A stretch of 64,000 nucleotides of DNA from Pseudoalteromonas sp. GCY (GTDB taxonomy: Bacteria; Pseudomonadota; Gammaproteobacteria; Enterobacterales; Alteromonadaceae), in assembly GCF_016695175.1 (NCBI RefSeq), contig NZ_CP068023.1, positions 3,239,501 through 3,303,500 of the forward strand, written 5' to 3'. The position numbers were made by a program, and so were the translations under genes. The notes below the pieces were generated by a model. The model ran no database searches. It saw only the letters and a list, made by a program, of their open reading frames with translations, and was not told where the DNA came from. This document shows positions 55,983-64,000 of this stretch, one piece after another. Each line of letters begins with the position of its first letter. Within the stretch, counting starts at the first letter, position 1.

Positions 55983-57134
55983 ATGGCTAAACATTTATTT
56001 ACTTCTGAATCTGTTTCTGAGGGTCATCCAGATAAAATCGCCGATCAGATCTCTGATGCGGTTCTAGATGCCATCCTTGAGCAAGATCCAAAAGCACGTG
56101 TTGCGTGTGAAACTTACGTTAAAACCGGTATGGTTATGGTTGGTGGTGAAATCACGACTAGCGCTTGGGTTGATATCGAGGAATTAACTCGTAAGACCGT
56201 GCGTGAAATTGGTTACACACACTCTGACATGGGCTTTGACGCTGATTCATGTGCAATCCTTAACACAATTGGTAAGCAATCACCTGATATAAACCAAGGT
56301 GTTGACCGTTCTCGTCCAGAAGAACAAGGTGCTGGTGACCAAGGCCTAATGTTTGGTTACGCATGTAACGAAACTGACGTACTTATGCCTGCTCCTATCA
56401 CTTACTCACACCGTCTAGTTCAGCGCCAAGCGCAAGTTCGTAAAGACGGCACGCTACCTTGGTTGCGTCCAGACGCTAAGTCTCAGGTAACATTCGCGTA
56501 CGAAAACGGTAAAGCGGTAGGTATCGACGCAGTCGTATTATCTACACAGCACTGTGATTCTGTATCACAAGCTGACCTTGTAGAAGCGGTGATGGAAACT
56601 ATCATCAAGCCTACACTGCCTGCAGAGCTTATCACTGAAGCAACTAAGTTCTTCATCAACCCAACAGGTCGTTTCGTTATCGGTGGTCCTATGGGTGACT
56701 GTGGTCTAACTGGTCGTAAAATCATCGTAGATACATACGGCGGTATGGCTCGTCACGGTGGTGGCGCATTCTCTGGTAAAGATCCATCAAAAGTTGACCG
56801 TTCTGCAGCTTACGCAGCGCGTTACGTTGCAAAGAACATCGTTGCAGCTGGCCTTGCTGACAAGTGTGAGATCCAAGTGTCTTACGCAATCGGCGTTGCA
56901 GAGCCAACCTCTATCAGTGTAGAAACATTTGGTACAGGTAAACTAGAAGAGACACGTTTAATCGAACTTATCCGTGAACACTTCGACCTACGTCCTTACG
57001 GTCTAATCACTATGCTAGACCTTGAGCGCCCTATATATCAGCCTACAGCTGCTTACGGCCATTTTGGTCGTGAAGAGTTCCCTTGGGAAGCAACAGATAA
57101 AGCTGACGCACTACGTGCAGCTGCAGGCCTATAA
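55983..57134 (+). CDS. metK: S-adenosylmethionine synthase
   Basis: Makes SAM from methionine and ATP. The start is at the ATG at 55983 ([18 protein letters not shown]), since the GTG at 55968 adds five residues absent from relatives. It has 383 residues (E. coli 384). It shows the signature [12 protein letters not shown] (MetK signature 1) and [19 protein letters not shown] (signature 2), and the N-terminal [13 protein letters not shown] carries catalytic His and Asp. It reads divergently from tkt and ends at a good terminator. Confidence 0.97.
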   Translation: MAKHLFTSESVSEGHPDKIADQISDAVLDAILEQDPKARVACETYVKTGMVMVGGEITTSAWVDIEELTRKTVREIGYTHSDMGFDADSCAILNTIGKQSPDINQGVDRSRPEEQGAGDQGLMFGYACNETDVLMPAPITYSHRLVQRQAQVRKDGTLPWLRPDAKSQVTFAYENGKAVGIDAVVLSTQHCDSVSQADLVEAVMETIIKPTLPAELITEATKFFINPTGRFVIGGPMGDCGLTGRKIIVDTYGGMARHGGGAFSGKDPSKVDRSAAYAARYVAKNIVAAGLADKCEIQVSYAIGVAEPTSISVETFGTGKLEETRLIELIREHFDLRPYGLITMLDLERPIYQPTAAYGHFGREEFPWEATDKADALRAAAGL

Positions 57135-57152
57135 TCTCCTGCTGCAAAAAGT

Positions 57153-57179
57153 AAAAAAGGCGCCTAGTGCGCCTTTTTT
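57153..57179 (+). terminator. Rho-independent terminator after metK
   Basis: An 11-bp stem (AAAAAAGGCGC) with loop CTAGT, ending in six Ts. The symmetry lets it serve the convergent HDOD gene too. Confidence 0.85.
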
Positions 57180-57199
57180 AATGCTCAAGAATAATCGTC

Positions 57200-58045
57200 C
57201 TATCCGATGAATACTTCGTCGACATCATCTTTTAAGTTTTGATACTCATCTTCATGCAGATTAAGCTCAATCATCACCTTATCTTTAAATTGGTACCAAT
57301 CAGCTGCGCTTCTAAAGTGCTTTGCTTCAAAGCAGAGGTTTTCAGCCAGTTTAAGTGCCGCAAAAGTTTGCACATGTTGCGCATTTTTTTGTTCTTCAAG
57401 ATAGCTAACGTCATGGTGGCGCAAAATCATCTGACATATTTCTTTGGGTAAGTGCCAAGACGTCGCAAGAAAGTAGCCTATCACAGTGTGAGGCACTGGA
57501 TACTTTTGCTGCTCATAGTAAATCAACGTTTGCTCTGGTCGCTCTATAGACTGCTTTATTACTTCAGCATAATCAGGATATTTTACGGCCATCGCAGGGA
57601 TCCCGGCATCGTGAAACAAACCGAGCAGCTGCAAATTCTCCATCGGTAATGACGCTTTTAGATAATGGCCAACTACCATTGCCGCTTTTGAAATATCGGC
57701 AGCGTTATCCCAAAACTGCTGCAATGAAATGCAGCACTTTGACTGCTCAAATGCGTTTTTAAGCAAATACCCTGTCACTAGCTGAGTAATACAGGTGACA
57801 CCCAAAAACATCACGGCTTGTTTAATGTCTGTGATGGTACGGGCAAGGCCATAAGCAGGTGAATTAATTACCTTTAATACCGCAGCTGATGCACCAACAT
57901 CAGCCGCAATAATACCTGCCACGCTAAATAAATCAGGTTCAGGTTGTGATAACTCATTTTGTAAGGCTTGCAATATTTCAGGCTTAGCAGGTAAGTTGAA
58001 CCCGCCGCGCAAATCATTCAGCACTTTATCGTCAATATCGATCAT
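57200..58045 (-). CDS. HDOD domain protein
   Basis: A cytosolic signalling protein, a single HDOD domain (about 10-215) in 281 residues. Typical marks are FNLPAKPEILQALQNEL, IAADVGASAAVLKVINSPAYGLARTITDIKQAVMFLG, and a later helix with LGLFHDAGIPAMAV. In true HD enzymes the HD pair binds metal, but HDOD members usually lack full catalysis and act as interaction modules, often next to cyclic di-GMP or chemotaxis genes. The C-terminal 60 residues are helical and unassigned. It stands alone, so the partner is unknown. Confidence 0.9.
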   Translation of the reverse strand: MIDIDDKVLNDLRGGFNLPAKPEILQALQNELSQPEPDLFSVAGIIAADVGASAAVLKVINSPAYGLARTITDIKQAVMFLGVTCITQLVTGYLLKNAFEQSKCCISLQQFWDNAADISKAAMVVGHYLKASLPMENLQLLGLFHDAGIPAMAVKYPDYAEVIKQSIERPEQTLIYYEQQKYPVPHTVIGYFLATSWHLPKEICQMILRHHDVSYLEEQKNAQHVQTFAALKLAENLCFEAKHFRSAADWYQFKDKVMIELNLHEDEYQNLKDDVDEVFIG

Positions 58046-58128
58046 TGGGCTACCTCAAAATTGATACATCCAAGTTTAGTTCATCGCCTGATATTTGCAG
58101 TATTGATTGTAATGAAGTGGTACAAAAA

Positions 58129-58149
58129 AGCGGGATAAAATCCCGCTTA
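58129..58149 (-). terminator. Terminator of ygiF
   Basis: A 9-bp stem (AAGCGGGAT/ATCCCGCTT) with a 3-nt loop, followed on the minus strand by TTTTTT. Confidence 0.8.
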
Positions 58150-58155
58150 ATCTGA

Positions 58156-59676
58156 TTAGAACCAATATGGTTCGCTATGCACGGAAGATTGTCGACTTTG
58201 CTCCATGGCACTGATCAAAAAGTCAGATTTTTGCTTAAGCCATGCTTGCACTTCTTGTAGCTCGTCTGAATTTTGGCTTTGGCAGAGCTGATATAAATAC
58301 GCCAGTGTTTCTAGCTCATAAATACCATAAACGATATCAATCCACGGCGTTCTAAACGCTTTACGCGCTTCTTTATCGTAAAGCTTGCCCAAACAGTTAC
58401 CACTTAGTAGCGTGTTTTCTAACTTTATTCTCACATGTAAATAATCTCTTTCAGAAAGAGACTTATCCTGTGGAAGCAAGTTTTTAAGTTCTTGCCAGTC
58501 TTTATCAAATAATTGGCTTGCGATTTCTGTGACGGATAGCTCTGCTGCACTCAGCGCTTTTTGATCCCAGTTTTTACGCCACGCTCGATCAACAAGCCAG
58601 CGAGTAAGTGAAAGGATCAAACGGTTATAACGGGTGCAATGAAATAAATCTTCAATGTCCGTCGGTGTCGGCTGAACATCTTGCAAATCGGTAATGACCT
58701 GCGCCAATTCAGGAAACTGATTAAGTTTCTTATGATAAGCATGGCGCTTTGAGGTATAGGTTTTTAAATGAATTGCATTTTCAACCCAAGCAAGTTCTGA
58801 CAACAACCATTTTAACTCGTTGCGAATACTCTCAGTCGAGCTTTTATCAACGATGTCATCGAACAACCAAAACGCATGACGAATAAGTGAAACCCCATCA
58901 ATAACGCGCTTTAACGTCTTGAGACTTGGCTTATTAAAATAGCACTGCTCGTGCTTCTGGACGAACTGAATACCATAACTTACCGTCGCAATTAGCGCTT
59001 GCTCTTGTGTTACCTGAGATTTTAGCGGTACAAAGCCTATAAACTTATTTGGTTTTAAAGGCTTATCATCGGCGATGCGATATCCTCTAGCGGCCTTTGA
59101 GTATAATCCCAAACGCATACCAGCTTGTTTAATTAGGTGATCGGCTAATAAGAAAAGATCTTCTTTGTTTCCCTCAATCAGCTCAATTTCAAGCTCATTG
59201 ATTGGCTCCATCTTCCCTTGAGCTGCTATTTCCCCTTTATCCAATACGACTTCGATTTTGGTTCCTGAGTCCGTTTCGATTAACCAAGTGCGACGAATAA
59301 AGTTCGTACTGAAAATCGGGAATATGTTTTCTGCGATAGACTCAAGTTGCATGCCGTGAGGCCAAATATTCGCGTCAAACGCTAACAAGTCAGGACGTCC
59401 TGACTGAATAGGTAAATTGTACTCAGGTCGTTGATGTAACCCTCCTACAACTTCTCCCGCAAGCTTAATCGTTTGCTCGCATTCATCATTGCAACAACGC
59501 GTTCTTAGGCCGATATCTAGCGCACGCAATTCACGATTTGGCGTGTCAAAGTAGGCGTTAGTTAAGTTTTTAGCAGGCTTGTTAGTGACCGTTTTTGCAA
59601 ACTGTGTGATGAGTGCAGGGATCAGCGGAACTTCATTATCTGAAACCAAAAATTTCAGTTCTATTTCAGTGTCCAT
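58156..59676 (-). CDS. ygiF: CYTH-CHAD protein, inorganic triphosphatase (YgiF-like)
   Basis: An N-terminal CYTH domain (about 1-205) opens with DTEIELKFLV, the ExExK metal-binding motif, and continues with YFDTPNRELRALDIGLRTR and VVLDKGEI...ELEIELIEG of the tunnel fold that hydrolyses triphosphate. A C-terminal CHAD domain (about 220-500) has the conserved His/Arg helices (VDGVSLIRHAFWLFDD, HAYHKKLNQF, CTRYNRLILSLTRWL) thought to bind polyphosphate. It has 506 residues, against 433 in E. coli YgiF. It is divergent from the ygiM-like gene, as in E. coli. Confidence 0.92.
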   Translation of the reverse strand: MDTEIELKFLVSDNEVPLIPALITQFAKTVTNKPAKNLTNAYFDTPNRELRALDIGLRTRCCNDECEQTIKLAGEVVGGLHQRPEYNLPIQSGRPDLLAFDANIWPHGMQLESIAENIFPIFSTNFIRRTWLIETDSGTKIEVVLDKGEIAAQGKMEPINELEIELIEGNKEDLFLLADHLIKQAGMRLGLYSKAARGYRIADDKPLKPNKFIGFVPLKSQVTQEQALIATVSYGIQFVQKHEQCYFNKPSLKTLKRVIDGVSLIRHAFWLFDDIVDKSSTESIRNELKWLLSELAWVENAIHLKTYTSKRHAYHKKLNQFPELAQVITDLQDVQPTPTDIEDLFHCTRYNRLILSLTRWLVDRAWRKNWDQKALSAAELSVTEIASQLFDKDWQELKNLLPQDKSLSERDYLHVRIKLENTLLSGNCLGKLYDKEARKAFRTPWIDIVYGIYELETLAYLYQLCQSQNSDELQEVQAWLKQKSDFLISAMEQSRQSSVHSEPYWF

Positions 59677-59974
59677 TAGGGCAGTGTTTTACCTATTTGT
59701 CTAAGGGAGGATAAAAATATACAAAGGAGACAAAGTTTGCAATCTTTTTATCCGATGAGAAGTCCACCAAATATGCGCTAAATCAATAGATAGTCAGGCG
59801 AATTTCGCTGAACGTCAACGGATTAATAACACCGAATCATTGCGCTAAATGCTGCAATTTTCATTATGTAATCAATTATTTCGCGCCATTCAAAATAAAC
59901 AAAGCCTTGCTATTAGGCCGCGAAATCCCTACTATTTTGTAAACTTTACGACCCAAAGAATAAAAGGCCCACGC

Positions 59975-60586
59975 ATGTTCAACTTTAAGCAATTTATCAT
60001 TGCGAGCCTGCTCTTCACCAGCTTTGTAAGCTTTGCCGAAGAGCCAGACGAAAATAGCACAGTAAACGCGGCAACACCAAACGGCTATATTAGTGACAAT
60101 CTTTTTATTTTCATGCACACAGGTCCAAGTAAAAATTATCGAATTTTAGGTTCTGTTGATGCTGGTACGCCAATCACTATTTTGAGTGGCGCTAATGACG
60201 AGTTTGTCCAAATTAAAGACGACAAAGCAAGAGAAGGTTGGGTAGAAAGTAAATTTGTCACCACGGAACCGGGTTTAAAGCAACAATTAGAAACGGTTAA
60301 CCAAACCTTGGTGGAAACCCAAGAGGCGCTGAACGATGCCCAGCAGCAGCTTCCAATGCTGCAGCAAAACAATACCAATTTGCTAGCGGAAAATGCTTCA
60401 CTTCAAGACACTATTTCAGGGCTTGAAAAGCAGCTACAAGATGAGCGTTTAGCACAACAGCAAAAAGTCCAAAAAGAACAACACCAGTTGCTCACTTACG
60501 GTGGCATCATCGGGATCAGTGGCATTATTATCGGTGTGATCCTGACGCTATTTTTATCTCGTAGAAAGCGTTACGACGGCTGGTAA
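59975..60586 (+). CDS. ygiM: SH3 domain protein of the YgiM/TIGR04211 family
   Basis: A predicted periplasmic protein tethered at the C-terminus. The start is at the ATG at 59975 with AAAAGG before it, giving a signal peptide (FKQFIIASLLFTSFVSFAEE). The upstream frame from 59849 lacks one. A bacterial SH3 domain (about 30-95: GYISDNLFIFMHTGPSKNYRILGSVDAGTPI...GWVESKFV) is followed by a coiled coil (about 100-170), one membrane helix (GGIIGISGIIIGVILTLFL) and a basic tail RRKRYDGW. It has 203 residues, like E. coli YgiM (206). The family may act in envelope maintenance, but its role is not established. The pairing with ygiF is conserved. Confidence 0.93.
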   Translation: MFNFKQFIIASLLFTSFVSFAEEPDENSTVNAATPNGYISDNLFIFMHTGPSKNYRILGSVDAGTPITILSGANDEFVQIKDDKAREGWVESKFVTTEPGLKQQLETVNQTLVETQEALNDAQQQLPMLQQNNTNLLAENASLQDTISGLEKQLQDERLAQQQKVQKEQHQLLTYGGIIGISGIIIGVILTLFLSRRKRYDGW

Positions 60587-60736
60587 TGGGTTATATACCT
60601 ATTGAGGTTAGATAACTTCGTCACTAACGGTTGATCTAAACTCTATTGTCAAAATTGATGGGGGGAATTGCTCAATTCGCCCCATTCTAAATATAGTTCT
60701 TGAAAATAACCTTTCTCTACTACGAATACCAGAGTA

Positions 60737-61399
60737 TTAAAAATCCCAACCAAGTAACACGGATACATCGTGTAAATTATGTTCATATTGAACTACGCCT
60801 GTGTAGTCATATTCTTTTGATTCTTTAATATTCAAAAGAGAGTATTCCAAACCAACATAGAGATTATCTGTTAGTCGATACTCAACACCTATCGAGGTAT
60901 AAATATCATTACCGCTATCACCTGATCGAGTTTTATCTGTAGGAACCAATTGTGCAGGGATCACATCTTTGTATTGCCAATGTGCCATTCCAACTCTTAT
61001 ATTTGCATTAATATTGGTAGACACCTCAATCTCTCCCTTAATCCCCAACCTCAGAGATTCAGTATCAATAGGAAACCTGACTTTATATGAGTGGTCATAT
61101 GGGTTTTGATAGCTTCTAGGGAGTGTATTAGAAACGTGAACGGAATATTCAGCTAGTGACTCTCCATGAAAATGCTGTGCGATTTCAAGTGCTAAATGAT
61201 CTGTAAGCCCAACACCGAGCCTCAGCCCCCATGAATCAGAATTAGCGGATGACACACGCTTATATCCTAAATCAGAATCTTGCTCGGCATAAAATTCATT
61301 ATTGGCTTTACCAAGAAGTACTTCTGAAAATATGGCAATATCAGCCTTCGCGTACATAGGCAACGATAGTACTGCCAGTCCAAATAATTGTTTTTTCAT
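60737..61399 (-). CDS. Small outer membrane beta-barrel protein (OmpA-like fold)
   Basis: An exported barrel of 220 residues from the ATG at 61399. It has a signal peptide (MKKQLFGLAVLSLPMYAKAD), then about eight amphipathic strands with alternating patterns (WGLRLGVGLTDHLALEIAQHF, ANIRVGMAHWQYKD, DIYTSIGVEYRLTDNLYVGLEYSLLN) and a terminal VSVLLGWDF with aromatic last residue, the signal for Bam insertion. It matches the OmpA/OprF N-terminal barrel class without the peptidoglycan-binding domain. Function unknown. It stands alone, and the hairpin after it is imperfect. Confidence 0.85.
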   Translation of the reverse strand: MKKQLFGLAVLSLPMYAKADIAIFSEVLLGKANNEFYAEQDSDLGYKRVSSANSDSWGLRLGVGLTDHLALEIAQHFHGESLAEYSVHVSNTLPRSYQNPYDHSYKVRFPIDTESLRLGIKGEIEVSTNINANIRVGMAHWQYKDVIPAQLVPTDKTRSGDSGNDIYTSIGVEYRLTDNLYVGLEYSLLNIKESKEYDYTGVVQYEHNLHDVSVLLGWDF

Positions 61400-61560
61400 T
61401 ATCACATCAGTGTTTAAAGATTAAAAAGGAAGCAATATTTAGTTTGAAATATTGAAGTGAAAAGCGGGCGGAAGTATACACTGAATATAAAAAATTTAAA
61501 CAAGGTGTATAATTGAAAATTTGGCGATACTTTTTAACTTAAAAATATCAAGAATAAATA

Positions 61561-61582
61561 AAGGCCGGAAAAATTCGGCCTT
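61561..61582. terminator. Hairpin after the AGCS symporter
   Basis: A 7-bp stem (AAGGCCG/CGGCCTT) with an A/T loop, flanked by TTTATTTATT. It serves the minus-strand symporter and may work both ways. Confidence 0.65.
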
Positions 61583-61604
61583 TATTTATTCCATCTAAAA
61601 CATA

Positions 61605-63035
61605 TTAGGCTGAATTCTTCGCATTAATATTACCCCAAATGCCAGACTCAGTAACTCCTTGCACTTTGACCTTATCGACTTCGAATACAGGTTCTTTCCC
61701 TTTTGCTCTTTGCAGATGATAATCAGCCGTAACCGCCAAGATAGTGGGAGTAAGACGCACGATGGCAATAACATTCACCACCGTCATTAAACCCAATGCG
61801 ATGTCGGCAAGATCCCATACCTGTTTTAGCGTTGCCGAAGCGCCCCACAACATCATAGACAAGTAGCATGCGGTGTAAATTGAACGGCCAACTTTATTGT
61901 CCAAATGGAATAAGTGTAAGTTACTTTCAGCATAGGCGTAATTAGCCACTACAGAGGTGAAAGCAAATAAAGTGATCGCCGCCGCGACAAAGTAAACGCC
62001 CCCAGTTGCTAAATGCGCGGTCATCGCAGATTGCGTTAGCCGTATGCCTTCCATCTCACTGCCAATATCTATATCTGCCAATAAAATGATCACGGCCGTA
62101 CAACTACACAAAACGATGGTATCAAAGAATACACCTAGCATTTGGATATAACCTTGGGTCACGGGGTGATTGGGAATTGGCGACGCACTTGCCGATGCGT
62201 GCGGCACACTACCCGCTCCTGCCTCGTTAGAATAGAGCCCGCGCTGAATACCATTTTTGATAGCTGCGCCAAGTGCGCCAGCGCCCGCTTCTTGCAAGCC
62301 AAAAGCCGAAAGCAAAATATCTTTGATCATGGCTGGGACTTGCGAGTAATTCATCACGGTAATAATAATGGCTGCAAGGACAAAGACTAATCCCATTACT
62401 GGCACTACCTTTTCAGCAAATCGCGCAATCGCTTTGAAGCCACCAAGAATAATAGAGCCTGCAAGGACTGTGATCACAATACCTGAATATAAGGTTGGAA
62501 TATCAAACGCATTATTGAGCGCATCGGTGATGGTATTGGTTTGCATCGCGCTAAAGGTAAATCCATATCCCAAAAACAAGCAAAAGGCGAAGCATACTGC
62601 AAACGCCCGACTTCCCAATCCCATGTGAATATAATAAGCAGGACCACCTCTAAACTCACCTTGGCTATCTCGCACTTTATAGACTTGCCCAAGCACACTT
62701 TCGGCAAAGCCTGCCGCCATCCCCAAAATGGCTATCATCCACATCCAAAATATCGCACCACTGCCACCAAGAGAAATTGCAACCGCAACACCTGCTAGGT
62801 TACCGGTTCCAACTCGAGCTGATAACCCAGTACATAACGCTTGAAATGAACTGATTGTATTGTCATCACCCTGACTGCTGCCTCGTAACAGGCTAAACAT
62901 ATGGCGAAACTTTACAACTTGTATCCCTCGCAAAAGAATAGTGAACCAAAACCCTGCAAATAGCAGGATATAAATAAGTATCTGACCTTCTCCCCACAAG
63001 AGCCCATTGATACTCTTAACTGCACTTTCAAACAT
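61605..63035 (-). CDS. AGCS family alanine/glycine:cation symporter
   Basis: An inner-membrane sodium-coupled amino acid symporter of 476 residues with about eleven helices. Family motifs are TGLSARVGTGNLAGVAVAIS, GGPAYYIHMGLG, and GLYSNEAGAGSVPHASASA with the substrate-contact region. It takes up alanine or glycine, probably with Na+, fitting a marine host. The start ATG has GGAACCG-like weak Shine-Dalgarno upstream. It lies downstream of the CtlX-like gene on the same strand with an intervening hairpin (63071-63111). Confidence 0.94.
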   Translation of the reverse strand: MFESAVKSINGLLWGEGQILIYILLFAGFWFTILLRGIQVVKFRHMFSLLRGSSQGDDNTISSFQALCTGLSARVGTGNLAGVAVAISLGGSGAIFWMWMIAILGMAAGFAESVLGQVYKVRDSQGEFRGGPAYYIHMGLGSRAFAVCFAFCLFLGYGFTFSAMQTNTITDALNNAFDIPTLYSGIVITVLAGSIILGGFKAIARFAEKVVPVMGLVFVLAAIIITVMNYSQVPAMIKDILLSAFGLQEAGAGALGAAIKNGIQRGLYSNEAGAGSVPHASASASPIPNHPVTQGYIQMLGVFFDTIVLCSCTAVIILLADIDIGSEMEGIRLTQSAMTAHLATGGVYFVAAAITLFAFTSVVANYAYAESNLHLFHLDNKVGRSIYTACYLSMMLWGASATLKQVWDLADIALGLMTVVNVIAIVRLTPTILAVTADYHLQRAKGKEPVFEVDKVKVQGVTESGIWGNINAKNSA

Positions 63036-63070
63036 AGGCGGTTCCTGATTTATTATTATTTGCCGTTTAT

Positions 63071-63111
63071 CTAGGGCCTGTTGACCTTCTTAAAAGATAA
63101 ACAGGCCCTAG
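63071..63111. repeat. Inverted repeat between the CtlX-like gene and the symporter
   Basis: A perfect 12-bp stem (CTAGGGCCTGTT and AACAGGCCCTAG) with a 17-nt A/T-rich loop. It lies 6 bases after the CtlX-like stop on the minus strand. There is no T run, so it may be a weak terminator or a dispersed repeat. Confidence 0.5.
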
Positions 63112-63117
63112 TATTAT

Positions 63118-63999
63118 TTAACGGTTATTTAAATGGACTCCAGCAATCATACAACGCACCGAGCCACCTGCGGCTTCAATTGTCGGTATATCGATAGCAA
63201 CTAGCTTAGCTGACTTTTCAATGACAGCAATTTGCTCGGGCAGCAACGCCTGATAAGCCGTTGTGGAAAGCGCGAGTATGCGTCCCATACTGCCTTGTAG
63301 CTCAATCGCGTTGCCGCAAAAATGTTGGGCCTGCTGATAAGATAGCGCAATCAGGGTGTGGCCGCTTCGCGTAAAACGATTAATAAGCTGTGCCCGCTGA
63401 TATTCTGGCACCATATCTAGGCATATCATGGCGAAATCGGTGGCGACACACATTAAGACATTGGTGTGATAAACAGACACTTCATTCTTATCATAGGCAT
63501 TAAATATCTCTGCCTGTAGTCCCAACTGCTCGCAAACTTGGTTAACTAACACGGCGTTGGTGCGCTTGGATTCTACCGCATAGGCCACTTTTGCTTGATG
63601 ATCGATAACCATAGAGCCGGTGCCTTCAAGGAATATTTCTTCAGCAGTTAGATGACTATAATCATTGATGTTTGCCACCCGATAGTGGGCACTCAGAAAA
63701 TCGATAATATCGCGACGGATCTCCAATCGTCGATTCAAGGCATACATAGGATAAATAGTTAATTGACCATCGCTATGAGTCGAAAACCAATTATTTGGAA
63801 AGACCGAGTCTGGCGTGTCTGTGGAGGTATCTTCAAATAAGTGCACTTTCACACCAGCCAATTCTAACGCTTGCACGGCGTTACTGACCTCAACATAGGC
63901 TCTGTTGTTAGGATTGTTTTCACTGCAAGCTTGCTGAAACGCGTTATCTTGCATGGTTTGCGGATTCGAAGTGAAATGGTGTGGGCGGATCATCACCAC
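63118..63999 (-). CDS. ctlX: CtlX-type amidinotransferase-fold hydrolase, N-terminus cut by the window end
   Basis: An enzyme of the guanidine-modifying (penteins) superfamily, close to the citrulline hydrolase CtlX. Recognised parts are VMIRPHHFTSNPQTMQDNAFQQ, DTPDSVFPNNWFSTH with the substrate Asp/Asn, LEGTGSMVIDHQ, YHTNVLMCVATDFAMICLDM with a catalytic His, and late AAGGSVRCMIAGVHLNN with the nucleophile Cys. The reading frame reaches the last base of the window, and relatives have 5-15 more residues before MIRP, so the start probably lies outside. The substrate call is by resemblance and could instead be a related deiminase. Confidence 0.85.
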   Translation of the reverse strand: MVMIRPHHFTSNPQTMQDNAFQQACSENNPNNRAYVEVSNAVQALELAGVKVHLFEDTSTDTPDSVFPNNWFSTHSDGQLTIYPMYALNRRLEIRRDIIDFLSAHYRVANINDYSHLTAEEIFLEGTGSMVIDHQAKVAYAVESKRTNAVLVNQVCEQLGLQAEIFNAYDKNEVSVYHTNVLMCVATDFAMICLDMVPEYQRAQLINRFTRSGHTLIALSYQQAQHFCGNAIELQGSMGRILALSTTAYQALLPEQIAVIEKSAKLVAIDIPTIEAAGGSVRCMIAGVHLNNR

Positions 64000-64000
64000 C

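Noticed and set aside
60660..60686. Terminator between ygiM and the beta-barrel gene
   Set aside because: The stem has a central G-G mismatch and no T run. It may be only a chance inverted repeat.

Overview
The window reads as a chromosome segment of a marine gammaproteobacterium of the order Alteromonadales, most like Pseudoalteromonas. This rests on gene content and protein style: lptD-surA-pdxA-rsmA-apaG-apaH beside amgK-murU-djlA, NhaD, LigE, EfpL (YeiP), a secreted subtilase, a TonB receptor, and many AT-rich intergenic hairpins. No species call is possible without a database search.

Layout. 1-13 kb: the end of a BarA-like hybrid sensor kinase, a POT peptide transporter, tyrosine catabolism genes hpd and fahA (with neither hmgA nor maiA beside them), a LytM peptidase plus bactofilin pair, a hotdog protein, a Bcr/CflA efflux pump and a secreted S8 protease. 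13-14 kb: a YghU-type glutathione transferase.

14.2-22.2 kb is the accessory part. It holds a small integrase-less run of integron gene cassettes (three attC-like sites, all reading on the minus strand) with a HEPN-motif/zinc-ribbon protein, a second unknown protein and a broken acetyltransferase. One attC is split by an ISAs1-family element with a 10-bp target duplication, and that element is itself split by an IS3-family element with a 3-bp duplication. Next to it lies a 2.8-kb gene-free block of three long repeat units. Each unit is built from inverted copies of one sequence rich in short hairpins carrying GGA at the apex. Two units also contain the same 161-bp MITE-like insertion.

22.4-41 kb: a TPR lipoprotein, efpL, a periplasmic ATP-dependent DNA ligase (LigE), a HAD phosphatase, a TonB receptor, sixA, a pitrilysin-like protease, a GGDEF/EAL protein, a YjbR protein, pfkA, nhaD, a 2OG-Fe(II) oxygenase and a DUF368 (PopT-type) lipid carrier transporter.

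41-64 kb is a conserved housekeeping backbone. It carries the cell-wall recycling pair amgK-murU with djlA, the divergent lptD-surA-pdxA-rsmA-apaGH operon (outer membrane assembly, vitamin B6, rRNA methylation, Ap4A removal), a chemoreceptor, divergent tkt/metK with a candidate MetJ operator, an HDOD protein, divergent ygiF/ygiM, a small beta-barrel, an AGCS symporter and a CtlX-type hydrolase cut by the window end.
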